A stretch of DNA of 64,000 nucleotides from Pseudoscleropodium purum (taxonomy: Eukaryota > Streptophyta > Bryopsida > Hypnales > Brachytheciaceae), in contig OZ017797.1 in assembly GCA_963969395.1 (NCBI GenBank), forward strand, positions 12,462,001 to 12,526,000. The letters are read 5' to 3'. The stretch's first letter is position 1, and each line of letters begins with the position of its first letter. The notes under the pieces were generated by a model. It saw nothing but the letters and a program-made list of their open reading frames with translations, was not told where the DNA came from and ran no database searches. Below, in pieces: positions 15,001-25,530 of the stretch. The position numbers were made by a program, and so were the translations under genes.

Positions 15001-18000
15001 TTTGAGTGGGTCTTGAGAGGAAACCTTGGCGACAAGGTTATCACTATTCCCAGTTTACACATTCTTCTGTGGGAGCATGGCGAGAAGCTCAATGCGCAAG
15101 CATTACTGGTAGCGTCGTGCTTATCAGAGGACATTGTTGCAGAGAATCTAGAGCAGCTGAAGTGCAAATTCCTTCCCTCAAGTGCATTCGATGAGGACTT
15201 AGTGGCTCAATGTTACTCAGCGGTTTTACCTCAAAGTGAGATGATGAGGGAAGATTTTTTGCATAGCATTGAGATTCATCAGTGGGTTAAGAATCTGGAG
15301 TTGTTGATTAATTTGGCATCGCCTGTGAAAGCATTTGGAGGACCAACCCGTTGGGCTATTCTTACCAGCTTGGAAGTACTGAGAGAGCTCGCATACATGG
15401 TTCTTCCTCCTTTGTCGTTGGGAAATGAAACCTTAAAGAGCCTGGTCAATTGGTTGGGTAGTCATGGCACCAACTTTAGCCCTGGGCAGCTACTGGTAGC
15501 AGTTCTGAGTCTGGCCCCGGACCCCCAAACCTTGACAGAGTCTCTCCGAGGGCACTGGTCTCGGTTTCTTGCTTCGTTCTTCAGGAAAGTTCTGAAGGGA
15601 AGGACGACATTGTCTGATGTGAACACCATTGCAACATACATTTTCACACTCAAAGACATCACAAGCGTAATGAAGAACCTGATTCTCTGCCTATTGGATG
15701 CCACTCTATCTCACACCCTAGCCTACTTCGTGGATGTGCGCTGTCCCAAGTACATGCAGTTTTTGCTGAACGGGGAGCGCAAAGGAGGCTTGGAATTAGG
15801 AGATGTTCCATTTGATGGGCAAGGTCATACGCCATTCATTCTTCTGTCCGACATTATCTACGAGTCTCTCAATCCTGATTCGACTGAAGCCTTACTACGA
15901 GGAGAGGATCTCGGAACGGAGTGGAGATCTCTGGATTTTCTCAGGTGCCTGACTACAGCTCTAGAGCTCATGGAGGGTGATGGGCCCTTGACTCTTCAAT
16001 TGGCTGCCGCGTTTGCGTTTCTGCGTGCAGTTTTTGATGCCGTGGCATCCGAACTTGAGCGGATATTGAGAGCTCCTACAAGCATAGCCTGTTCATCTTC
16101 TGCGGTCTCAACTTTAGCTAGAAGTATGAAGGAACCATCATCACGCACGAGATTTGCAGCATTGAGGCTGTATCTCCTGAAGGTACTTCACATGAAGAGG
16201 GGGCTCTCCTTGGTTGAAATCAGTTATCTTGCTACAAAATGTGGTGAGATCAGGGGGCTGACTGAGTATACATCAATACTTCAATGGGAGACAATGCATG
16301 ATGTTACAAATCCTCTCGGGTTTGATCCCTTCTGTTCCTCTTCGACTCTTTATGACAAAGCTGCGGAAGCCATTAATCAAATGTCGTCGTACCAAGAAAA
16401 CAAGGGGGTGAGATACCTTGAACGACATACCGCGCTTGCCGGTCAGAAACAAATCACTGCTGCCATAGCATCAAGATTATACCTCCCTTCGGCTGCCCGG
16501 GCCCTTACGTCAGGAGAGAGGGCTGCTTCCACTTGGTTACTTGGTAGGCAAAAATGTCTGCAAAAATGGGACAGCAAGTGGAGAGAAGTGGTCCAGTGTT
16601 TTGCTCAAAACGATAAAGTTCCTACAATATGGAGTAACATGAGGCTAAGTCCCACCATGTCAACCCAAGATTTGTGGTTTAACACCCTCTCTGCGCACAT
16701 CCTTCTTGTTGTGACAGGGCTACCAAGAACATCGCCACTGCAGGTAAGTTTGTGATGACAAAAAACTGGTACTCATTCCTCTGTTGAGGGTGTCTCTCTA
16801 GAAGTCAAATTCCTAGAAATGCAGAGAAGTGGTTTGGCAGGCGTTGATACTGTGGAATTGGTATGAATACAGGGGTACGTGACTCTCGACAGGGACCATC
16901 TGGAGGCAGCTTATGTTTTGGCAGCTCCCAACAGTTCCCTCGCTGCTTTTCGAACCATAGTAGCTAATGGCCAGGAGATTGGAGAATATAAGTGCCCATG
17001 TGGGTATGAGTACTTCGTCGGGGAATGCCGGCGGCCTATGCAGTCCACCACTTGCCCTGGCTGTGGTAAGACTATCGGAGGCGCGCAGCATGTCCCCGTC
17101 TCTGGGAATGTACTTCTTCAACCCCAGCAGATTCAGAATGGTAACTTAATGCCTTCTCCTTTCACGTCTTCATGTCTGTGCCAGAATTCTTGAGAACGTC
17201 ACAAGTGGTATCCTAATTTTCAGTCAATTTCCCAAGTGCCCAACGTAAAAGTATGAACTTCACTTTGGAAGCTAATTGTCGATTGTTGTAACTGAATTAC
17301 TTAAACCTTCCTTGAAGTTCCCTGAATGATTCATTTCAACTCCTATAGATAATTATGGATGCGACCACTTTTGGCAATTGGGGCACTTGAATAATTCTTT
17401 TACTGTACAGATTCTTGCTCGTATTCTAGCTAGTTCATTCAAAGTTCTCATGCATCTCTGAAGAAGATCCATTGCAGCGATGCTAACCAAGAGCTTGTTT
17501 TGTCCCCTGCTTTAGGCTATATCGTCGACAATGTTTCAAGGTCAGATACATTCTATTCTGTTCGCAACCTCGACCACAAGTGCTATCGAATTCTCCGCGT
17601 TATACTACACTTCTGTTTGGTTATTGGGCTTCAGAGATCATCGACAGCGGAACTGTTGCGAAGATTGCTAGGGCTAACACCGCAAAGTTCTGACCCTCTG
17701 AAAGAGCTACGGAACATAATTGAGGAAGATTTTGACAAGCTTGACCTCCTCCTCGCCTGCAATCGAGAAACCACTGTGAAGTATGTGTGCTGCGTAGTTT
17801 CTTTCTTAAGTGGAATGCAAAACAATATTGCCTTGCTTTCGTCCGCAGCGCGGTCACTGTGGGAAACTGAGTTTCAAAGAATCTTTGACAATGGTACCTT
17901 TGACTCTGGTGCTCACAAAGCTGCAGCGGACTATTTGGAGAGGCAGAAGGGGAATAACAGGTATGCAGAGCTGGTGGAAGAGAGAGGAAGTCAGATTTTC

Positions 18001-21000
18001 GAGCCTGCACTTGAAGATATTCTCAGAATAACGGTATCACCCAGCCTTGCCAACTTCAGGACTTTATATAAGCAAGACGCCGACATGGTAGCGCAGAATC
18101 CCATCATTCAGATATTCTTCAATCATGAAAAGAACTTGGAGGACTTGAAGCACTTCAAGAATCTGTTAGCGTTCTGCAACACTGCTCATGAAGATTTCAG
18201 CTTTAGGATCTCGCGACCTGAAGCCGCAACTATGAGCATGAGAGAAGCTCTGGAACAATCAAGGTGATTCTATATAATTTACCCCATTTGAGAGATTCAA
18301 TTTGATATCTTTCTGCAGGATATTGTGAATTTTGAGTTTTCCCTCCTAATTTTCCCTCCATCATATTCTTGCCGATGCGAATTCATTAAAGCAAACTGGT
18401 GAAGGTTGTACACAAGTGTGGCCATGACGAGATCTATAATGTGGATTGATCTAGCTGTTCTGTCTTGGAATTTTTTCCTTAGATGTTTTCCATAGATGTA
18501 TCCAAGACAAACCTCAGATTTTCGCAATGCTTCGATCTAATGTTCTAGCGGTGTGTTCCAGTGGAATGCAACGTCTGTACCGACAGTTTGCTGATTCGTG
18601 GAACGCGATAAGGGAGAAGGTTATGGGCTACGAGTGCAAAGCGTTCAGCATCCCACAGATGAACAAAGATTCTCGTCTTGCAATGTGCTTGGTGGAGCCC
18701 CGTGACCACGGCTTACATATTGTGGCTCTCTTTGAGTATCTTCGTAACATTCAAAATGCTTTCCTCGGTGATGTCAGCCCCGCAGTAGACGCCAGTGCTC
18801 GCGAGCATTCTCCTCGAACAGTGCGCATTCAAGCCTGCAAGGTTTGAGATACATATGCTTGCATGTTTTTTCACTGTTGTTTCAATGTAAACGCATTTTG
18901 AGAATGGAATTCATCATCAACCTCGTTCACATCCTTTAATGCCTCTGCATACTTGTTTCTTGAAAATATCATACAAATTGGAAACTTCAAATTGTGAATC
19001 TTGCTTGTTTGCAATGAGTGCAGGCTGAAGATATTGTGTGTTACGACAAGCAGCGGCTTGAGGATGTTGTGAAAGAGGTAGCTATGGCTAACACTCTTCG
19101 GGGATGCGGTCAACTAGTGCTCTACGATAATGTTATCATCCAAGAGCATCTCTTTCGCTCTCTTGTGAATGGAAAAGCTCATCTTGACGCAGTAAGTCTC
19201 GCTTTTCCAATGTTGTCATGCACTTTGGGGTCGTAGGCATCATGTGTCTCAGATTTTGAGAAACAGGGACCCCAGCATGAATACATGAGAATCATAAATA
19301 GGCCGTGACGTTGCACTATTGGACCCTCCGTGATGCTACTCAAACGCAGATTGGTCTTCATTGATGCTATTCTGTCTCCAATTGGTAGGTTGTGAAGTTG
19401 GAAATCTACTTGTCTTTAAGTTCTTATTATTCCGAAATTTTTAGCATGATTTCCTCACTCAGTAGGCAACTTTAGCAGTCTTGGGAATGTTTCTCATATC
19501 TTTCCATACGAATTGATACTTAATTGCAAAGCCCTATCACTCATGATTTCTGAGGACCTCTGTTAAGGGAAGCACACAGGCGACTCTAATTATCCAATTT
19601 CCATGCAGGACTGGATAGAATTTCCCTACAAACATGAGGCCTTCCACCGGCATGCCACCATTCTTGCGGACGTAGCCACTGCAATTCCACAGGAGGTACT
19701 GCGGCCAGAGACGTTACAGGCTGTTCAAAGGGAGATTGAATCAGGGGGTGTAGGAGCTGGCCAGTTTCTTGAAATGATGAACCTCTGTCTTGGGTTTTTG
19801 AGGCGAACCGGAGGTCATCAACAACAAGCTCTGGGCGCATATTGCGAGCTCTGGTTGGGTAAAGATTCAGCTGAACTGATCAGCAAGAGTACCGTGTTTG
19901 ACAAGATATGCCTCAAGCACATTGTCAGCTTGTATGAAGGCTTGGAAGATTCCGCCAGTAACACTATCGGCATGCTTGTCAGCCAAAAATACAAGTAACG
20001 ACTCATAACTTGAACTTCCCGTTATCCCATGCTTTTGTGGATAAATTAGTCGTTGTAACTTTACCAATTTGCAGTTCAATATTGAAGGACCCTGAACCCA
20101 CTATGCTCCTTTTTGCGTTCTTTCGATTATTGACATTTTTTGCAACTTGCGGCTCACATACAAATGCGTGAATCTTGACAGAACGCCCCTGACGTTCGAT
20201 TTAGCTGAAGAAATTATGCGCTCTGTGAAGACGGAGAATGCATGGAAGGAAGAGGCTGATGTGGAGAGAATCCCTGCATCAGCATTCTTGAATGTGTTGA
20301 GGAGATTTATGTTTCGCTATCTAAGTGTTGATAACCATCCCAAAGATGTCCACCTCCATTTATACTTGACCGACTCCAGGCTAGTGAAATGGCCTGCTGA
20401 TTTGGTGTCGGAAGACGTCGTGGACGATTGCTTCCCACCAAACTTGTTGCTCCAACATTCGTTTGCCACATACATGCTTCTTGTTCAGGTGACAACACCT
20501 CTCCCTCTCCCTCTCCCTCTCAAGGGCCACTTCAGATTGCATGGGTCGAAGAAACACGCTTGAGATAAAATTTGATTCATAATCATGTGCAACTAGGGGT
20601 GAGAGAACAAGTTTAACAGAACCCATTGCATTGATGGTGTCCAATCCACCTTGAATAAGTGCCTTGAAACCTTATCATCTCAGATACTTTTAGCCTGTCT
20701 CATGCTCCCTCTTCATGCTCATTCTTGTGATGTAAAGTTGACATTGAACAAAACGAGGTAAAAGGAAAAAAAAAAATGAAGCATGTTGCCTCGTCTTGTG
20801 CAATGTAAAGTGACCCTAAGTTTCTCAATGCAAAATCAGAGTACATGAATTTTAGACACGAAAATACGAAGTTACTGTGCCAACATCTCTTTTTTCTAAA
20901 ACTTTGAGCTGTAATTTGGAGTGATTCATGTACACTGATGACATTCTTCCAACTTTCGTGCTAAATTTACACAAATTTTGTTATTTCAATTTCTCACAGA

Positions 21001-21071
21001 TATGTACAGGCTATGATTGGGAGAAGGCAGGCCAGAGCAACGGCTGGCTCACAACTCGTGAAACTGTATGA
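29..21071 (+). CDS. RNF213: Giant RNF213-like AAA+ / RZ-finger protein (5' partial)
   Basis: RNF213 (mysterin) family: dynein-like AAA+ ATPase and ubiquitin ligase, cytosolic in animals and active in lipid-droplet and antimicrobial biology; a plant role is not known. Exons read here: 29-119, 609-2624, 3007-4324, 4579-5031, 5759-6873, 7157-8404, 9048-9682, 9809-10018, 10127-10271, 10868-10981, 11213-11746, 11879-12072, 12259-12729, 13031-13193, 13395-13499, 13742-14067, 14199-16743, 16873-17140, 17478-18263, 18496-18841, 19024-19191, 19609-19994, 20075-20488, 21000-21071. Phases agree at nearly all joins. About 4,700 residues are visible against 5,207 in human, so a few hundred N-terminal residues lie to the left. 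Diagnostic blocks: GETGCGKT, VWAFLDEINACDHLG, GKPGSGKT, VVLDEVGLAE, VGISNWSLDAAKMNR, and an RZ finger. No RING finger is seen. Odd points: a phase conflict between exons 18 and 19, and an apparent one-base deletion in exon 23. Family call is firm; several borders are not. Confidence 0.9.
4549..4570 (+). repeat. (TTTG)n microsatellite upstream of a splice acceptor
   Basis: About five and a half copies of TTTG lie directly upstream of the TTCTAG acceptor that starts exon 4 of the RNF213-like gene at 4579. The repeat supplies most of the U-rich tract of that intron. Confidence 0.85.
6829..6873 (+). other. First visible P-loop of the AAA+ core
   Basis: The end of exon 5 encodes VITSELPGLGKTRSIYSKAP, a Walker A-like GLGKT following the long helical arm coded by exons 2-5. 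In RNF213 the core has six AAA units, of which only AAA3 and AAA4 carry catalytic signatures; this upstream GxGKT lies where the AAA2-type unit is expected. No convincing Walker B was picked out downstream in exon 6, so ATPase activity of this unit is doubtful. The unit number is inferred from order only. Confidence 0.55.
8246..9098 (+). other. AAA3-type ATPase site (Walker A and B on two exons)
   Basis: Exon 6 encodes MGETGCGKTSLLRVLAK (Walker A, about 8246-8290). Exon 7 opens with VWAFLDEINACDHLG (Walker B, 9048-9092), followed by a VVLAACNPYR sensor-like segment. Human RNF213 AAA3 has the same arrangement, including the DEIN core. A 643-bp intron (8405-9047) separates the two motifs. All catalytic residues expected for ATP binding and hydrolysis are present. 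Confidence 0.85.
9960..11310 (+). other. AAA4-type ATPase site (Walker A, Walker B, sensor)
   Basis: Exon 8 encodes VIGKPGSGKTLALQLIY (Walker A). Exon 9 encodes NLRGSES...YQGSESSTSEGILK, matching the RNF213 block between Walker A and B. Exon 10 encodes VLVVVVLDEVGLAE (Walker B, about 10916-10957), and exon 11 VGISNWSLDAAKMNRAI. The P-loop is a textbook GxxGxGKT. The MITE at 10355-10738 sits in the intron between exons 9 and 10. Confidence 0.85.
10355..10738. mobile_element. Stowaway-type MITE in an intron of the RNF213-like gene
   Basis: The left end reads CTCCCTCCCTCCCGAATTAA and the reverse complement of the right end reads CTCCGTCCGTCCTGAATTAA: 20-bp terminal inverted repeats with three mismatches. 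Both ends abut TA (10353-10354 and 10739-10740), the target duplication of Tc1/mariner-derived Stowaway MITEs, whose classic terminus is CTCCCTCCGTCCC. Length is 384 bp and there is no coding capacity. It lies between exons 9 and 10 (intron 10272-10867). Confidence 0.85.
16993..17082 (+). other. RZ-type zinc finger
   Basis: Exon 18 encodes CPCGYEYFVGEC, RRPMQSTT and CPGCGKTIGG in succession. The RNF213/ZNFX1 RZ finger is C-P-x-G-H-x-Y-x-I-G-x-C-x(8,9)-C-x-x-C followed by IGG, and in human RNF213 this module carries RING-independent E3 activity. Cysteine codons are at 16993, 16999, 17026, 17053 and 17062. The usual histidine is a tyrosine (17005-17007), and an extra cysteine lies three residues before it, so zinc may be held by four of five cysteines. 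Zinc binding is inferred. Confidence 0.85.
20499..20521 (+). repeat. CT-rich microsatellite
   Basis: Short run of CTCCCT units, 11 bases into the last intron of the RNF213-like gene. No function is apparent. Confidence 0.8.
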
Positions 21072-21818
21072 ATTTTTCAATACATCATTGATTGGTAGTA
21101 CCATCTCTGTCAATGGCACTGTCCGCCGAAGGCCCAGAAATTGTATATAGTTTTATTGTTGGGCCTTGAAACATTGAAACATTGTAAATAGATTAGCCCA
21201 TGACTGTAGAATCAGAGGGGACCACCTCTTACAGTTCTGGCGTCGCTCCCTTGGACCGAATCTAACTCCAAGATTGGAGTTCTTCATGGCTCTGCTGATC
21301 GAGGGTGTGCTAAGAATTGTCCCTGAGCACTCTCAAAGCGTCCTTTAGGAAACTCTATCAAATGGGATGATATTGGATAGTGAACTTTTTAGTAATGGAG
21401 ACGCTTTCAGAGCACTACCGGACCCAAAAATATTAACCTCAACAATCCTTAATTTAATTCTACGAGCCTAAGGCCAAAAACATGAATAAAAGAGGAGAAT
21501 TAGATGCAACGTCACTTTGTCTTTTAAGGCAAATTTATTGAAAAAATATTTGTGGAGGTCTAGAGCCTCCAAAAGGGATCAGTCTTGAGAAGAATGCATT
21601 ATGGACACCTCACCTTAGCTTCCTTCTTAGATGAATAAGTAGGATTTGCTTTGTGTTCTAGTCATTGTATAATGTCCAAGCTTTGGGGGCTAAAGAATTA
21701 ATACATATGTTTTTTGGCTTCTATTATTTTTCTTGTTGCTAGACTATTGCATTATGGTCTTTTCACCTATAATTATACAAATTTGTATGGCATCCTAAAG
21801 TGACAGTCAAGCAAGACA
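21072..21818 (+). other. 3' flank of the RNF213-like gene
   Basis: No gene is seen. The first part, rich in T and including ATTGTAAATAGATT near 21183, is the likely 3' UTR. No clear AATAAA was found near the stop, so the transcript end is not fixed. From about 21450 the composition becomes AT-rich like the following intergenic block. Confidence 0.4.
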
Positions 21819-22046
21819 TTAACCCTATAAGGCCACTACGGACACTATGTGTTCGATAGATGATGCAAAATTCCTTTATTTAGGATAGAAGTGCAACTAT
21901 TCATCTTCCATGTTTTATTGTGAAAAGGGAACTTCTATAGTAGTTTGACTTCCAATGAATATTTTTTCATTTTTTTAAGTGAGTGATTCCTACAGTACTA
22001 GAAAATGATGATTTCAATGGAGACCGGTTCATCCTTACAGGGTTAA
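21819..22046 (+). repeat. Repeat family A, copy 1 (MITE-like)
   Basis: This 228-bp unit begins TTAACCCTATAAGG and ends CCTTACAGGGTTAA, an imperfect terminal inverted repeat. Its middle, including GCAACTATTCATCTTCCATG and CTATAGTAGTTTGACTTCCA, recurs in diverged form at 24805-25040 in the same orientation and at 54924-55158 inverted. No transposase is encoded. A target duplication was not recognised. Confidence 0.7.
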
Positions 22047-22059
22047 AGTGATCATACAA

Positions 22060-22220
22060 ATTGGCCCCTGATGGGTGGAATTTGCCTTTAGAAAAAACAC
22101 AAGAATTTTTCATTTAGCACATACAATAAAATTTGGCAATTTGAATTCATATTTGCAATTAGAGGCTCTAAATTAGATGACAAAGGTGAAGAACATAGAA
22201 TTAATATGCCACAAAATAGG
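22060..22220 (+). repeat. Repeat family B, diverged copy
   Basis: The stretch from about 22080 (CCTTTAGAAAAAACACAAGA onward) to 22210 (GCCACAAAATAGG) aligns along its length with the internal part of the unit at 33268-33501, at roughly 65-70% by eye. Its termini are worn. It lies directly after family A copy 1. Confidence 0.55.
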
Positions 22221-24804
22221 AAGCTTCTTTTTAACAATTATCCTAAAATACACACAATTCACCTTACATAAACCACTTTGTGTGACTACTTTAAAATTCT
22301 ACATATGATAGTCAATGTGATTTAATTTTTTAATCACATATAGAAAGAAATTGCAACTAAAGTAAGGTGAAGTCCCAAAATGATATTAGAATATACTAAT
22401 AATAAGGTAAAAACATGAGAGGTCAAAGGTGAATTAATATTCTTTTAATTTTGTGCCATAGTTAATTTTCAAGCTAAGAGTTGAATATTGAGCATCTATA
22501 TTACATTATCTAAATTTATTAGGACACACATTTGGATACACTTCTCTATTGGATCTCCTTCCTTACCATCAAGCATGCATGACCTCAATTAGCTAACATT
22601 TCCATCCTTTTCAATGCCATAGAAGATCACATGAATTTTCACTAATGTACTTTAAATCAAAGGTTTGAATCCTTTGCTAGATTTTTAACACATTTTTTCT
22701 TAAATCTTTTTACAAATATATTATTTACATCAATTTCATAAAATTAGTTATGATAAAAAATTATTTTTTAAAGATTCAAGTATCACTTTGTACAAATGGG
22801 AAATTTAGAAGTTGCAATTTTTCATAAGATGGTGAATTTTACGTATGCTTCAAATTCAAACTCAAAAATTATCACTTTTTTCATTGTGTGAAAACACACA
22901 TACTAAAGTGAGATGGAATGATCTATCAAATTTGTATCAATATCCTTAAAAAAAGAATATTTAATAACATAGATAATGTTCATATTTAGGTTTAGACTAC
23001 AAATATTTGACTTAAAACTATATAATTATCCATTTACCCCTAAATACTTTAAGTCATTTTTTTATTTTTCAATGATTTACAAAAAGTGATCTGATATAAT
23101 TGGGATGCAAATCAAATTAATTCGTTTTGAATTTGATTTACTTCCATTTAACAAGATCTATTCCTACTATGATTAACAATATTTCTAAATAAATATAGAA
23201 TTATAAATTCAAATTATTGTAAATTTTTTAATGAATTTTTTTTCTAGCAATCAATTCTCTCAACAACATCTAGAATTTTAAAACATGTAAATTTGTATAG
23301 TTTATTTTTGTATAATCACCTTTGAAAATGTACATTTTTTTAATTATTTGTACTTCTAAAATTCTATTTGACTCTTGAAGAGAATAAAATTACAAAGTAG
23401 TTCCAAAGATCTATATCATTAAAATGTCATTAAACTAATAAAAGAACCAAATGAAATTTAGAATGAATGAGGCACCTTTTAGTGTTGAAAAAAAAAAATC
23501 ATAGTTTTTCATCATTATTAAATTAACCTCATTCACATCATTGTATTCACAACAATGATGATAAAATGTTGGAATGTATTTTTTAACCTTGTAGGACTAA
23601 TCTCTAAAGGACAAAGTTATATTTCTAATATTAGAAGTAATCAAAACCTAAAGCACTTTCTAATGCATTGAGAAAAAATGGAAACAAATTTTTTTATTAA
23701 AATTCAACCATGTATATATATGTGTATATATATATATTATAAATAGACTTATATAGGAATGTTTAAAAATTTTAGAAACCTTGACCATATAGATTGCAAG
23801 GTTATAGAATTTGAAATTAGAAGAAGAATGTTTTATCAGCCCTATTTGAACTTTAAATCAACAAAAGTTAATTCTTTCTTGGAGTGAAATTTTAGAATTG
23901 AGTATAGTTTTTTGTTTGACAATTTTTACTATTTCATTTTAGTTATGTACTTACCAAAAGTAAAAGAAGGAGATAATTGTAAGAAACACTTGTATGACTT
24001 TTTGTCACATTTTCCAAAAGTGGCAAGTTTCCATGGACAACTTTTTGAGTACTATTCTAATGGACTAGATAAAAAGTGGAAATATCTAATGCATGTCTAG
24101 TAATTTCTTGAATTTTCTTTACAATTCATTTTGATTTTCAAACATAAGTATAAGTCACTTTTTCACATTTCAAAACCTAGAGTATTTTTAAACACCTATG
24201 CTACAACTTTTGGATTAAGAATTTTGATGAGCTTGTCTTTGAAGTACAATACACCTTCTCACCAACTATTTTTTTGAATTAGTAATTCTACAATAACATA
24301 TGCTATTATTAAGGGGGTTCTATTCAATGAATTATCCAAAAAAATGAACACCAATTAAGATGATTTATATTTAGTCCCTCTTTTTGCAATTGTGAAGCCA
24401 AAGCCTCAATTTAGAAAGTAAACAACTCAGTGTGATTAGATTGCATGCAATCATGCCTTATTGCCATTCCAAAAACAATTCAAGTTGAATAAAAAATTAA
24501 ATACAATTTAAAATTAGAAACAAACTAGGAACCAAAGAGGTGAAAAAACTTCCATAACTTTTACGATAACATTATTAAAGAATAAATGGTCTTTGCAAAG
24601 TTGAGAGATTGTTTACAAAAAAGTTGGAATTTCCCTCCACTAACAATAAATGCTACCACCATATATAACCTTCAAGGGACGAACATAAGGTGCAAAAAAA
24701 AAACCTTCTCTACAATTTATATAACCTCAATATACATTCAAAATTCCACTTCTATTGAAGTTAAAATCCAATGGGGTAAAATACAACCTTCAAGATGCAT
24801 CTCA
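22221..24804. other. AT-rich gene-free stretch
   Basis: About 2.6 kb of very AT-rich DNA with no ORF longer than about 60 codons, no similarity I recognise and no RNA gene. A (TA)n/(TG) microsatellite occurs at 23711-23738. Motifs of the type TTTAAGGGTTAA and their complements recur sparsely. Confidence 0.5.
23711..23738. repeat. (TA)n microsatellite with TG interruption
   Basis: Run TGTATATATATGTGTATATA continuing as TATATATTA in the AT-rich intergenic block. Confidence 0.8.
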
Positions 24805-25040
24805 CTTTAACTTGTAATCGACACCACACATGTTTTGTGTCTAATGAATGACAAAGAATCTTTCTATATAGGATAGACGTACAACTATTCATCCTCAAAA
24901 TTTTGTTGTGAAAAGGGGAGATTTTCTATAGTAGTTTGACTTCGAATGAATGCCTTTACAATATTTTAAGTCAATGATTACCAAAGAATATCCAAAGGGA
25001 TGATCTTCAAGGTCACCAGTCCATCCTTTAAGGATTAAAA
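24805..25040 (+). repeat. Repeat family A, copy 2
   Basis: Aligns with 21819-22046 in the same orientation, and as reverse complement with 54924-55158. It ends CCTTTAAGGATTAAAA. On the minus strand it overlaps an open frame of 115 codons (24895-25242), but the matching frame in the other copies has stops, so I do not call a gene. Confidence 0.7.
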
Positions 25041-25530
25041 CATATCCCACTGACCATGTCATGTTGCTAACTTGATGCAGACACTTGACTTTTAAAATTT
25101 TAACCTCCTGACTTTCATATTTCCCGCTTGGTGTGAATATAACCGAAGCGGTTAAAGCGTGGAAATTAAGAGAGAACAACGGTGCTGTCGGGAGTTCTTT
25201 ATCTTCCTGAGCATAAATATAACCACTAAATTGTGCAACCACAAACCAAAGCGCAATTGTATGTCAACTGTCATCTATTCAAAACCCAAGAGAGACAGAG
25301 GTTGTCAATTCGTATGAACTTTGAGAACAAAAGGAATGTTGCTCTTTAGAATTCCAATATAAAGAATTCCTCAAATGAACAGCTTTCATACGAGCCCCTT
25401 TCCGCTAGTCAGGACCTAGAGCTGTTTGTATTTTCAATTTTGAAGGTATTTGATCAACCAGAAGTTTCTCAAGAAGGATGGAGGCATATTAAAGTTACTT
25501 AAGAACAAAGACGCCATTCTCTCTGGAGCC

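Noticed and set aside
14199..16743. Possible RING finger in the large RNF213-like exon
   Set aside because: The cysteines are scattered singly with no C-x-x-C pairs or histidine spacing of a RING.
24895..25242. 115-codon open frame on the minus strand
   Set aside because: It overlaps repeat family A copy 2. The matching frame in the other copies contains stops, there is no recognisable domain, and composition is that of the spacer.
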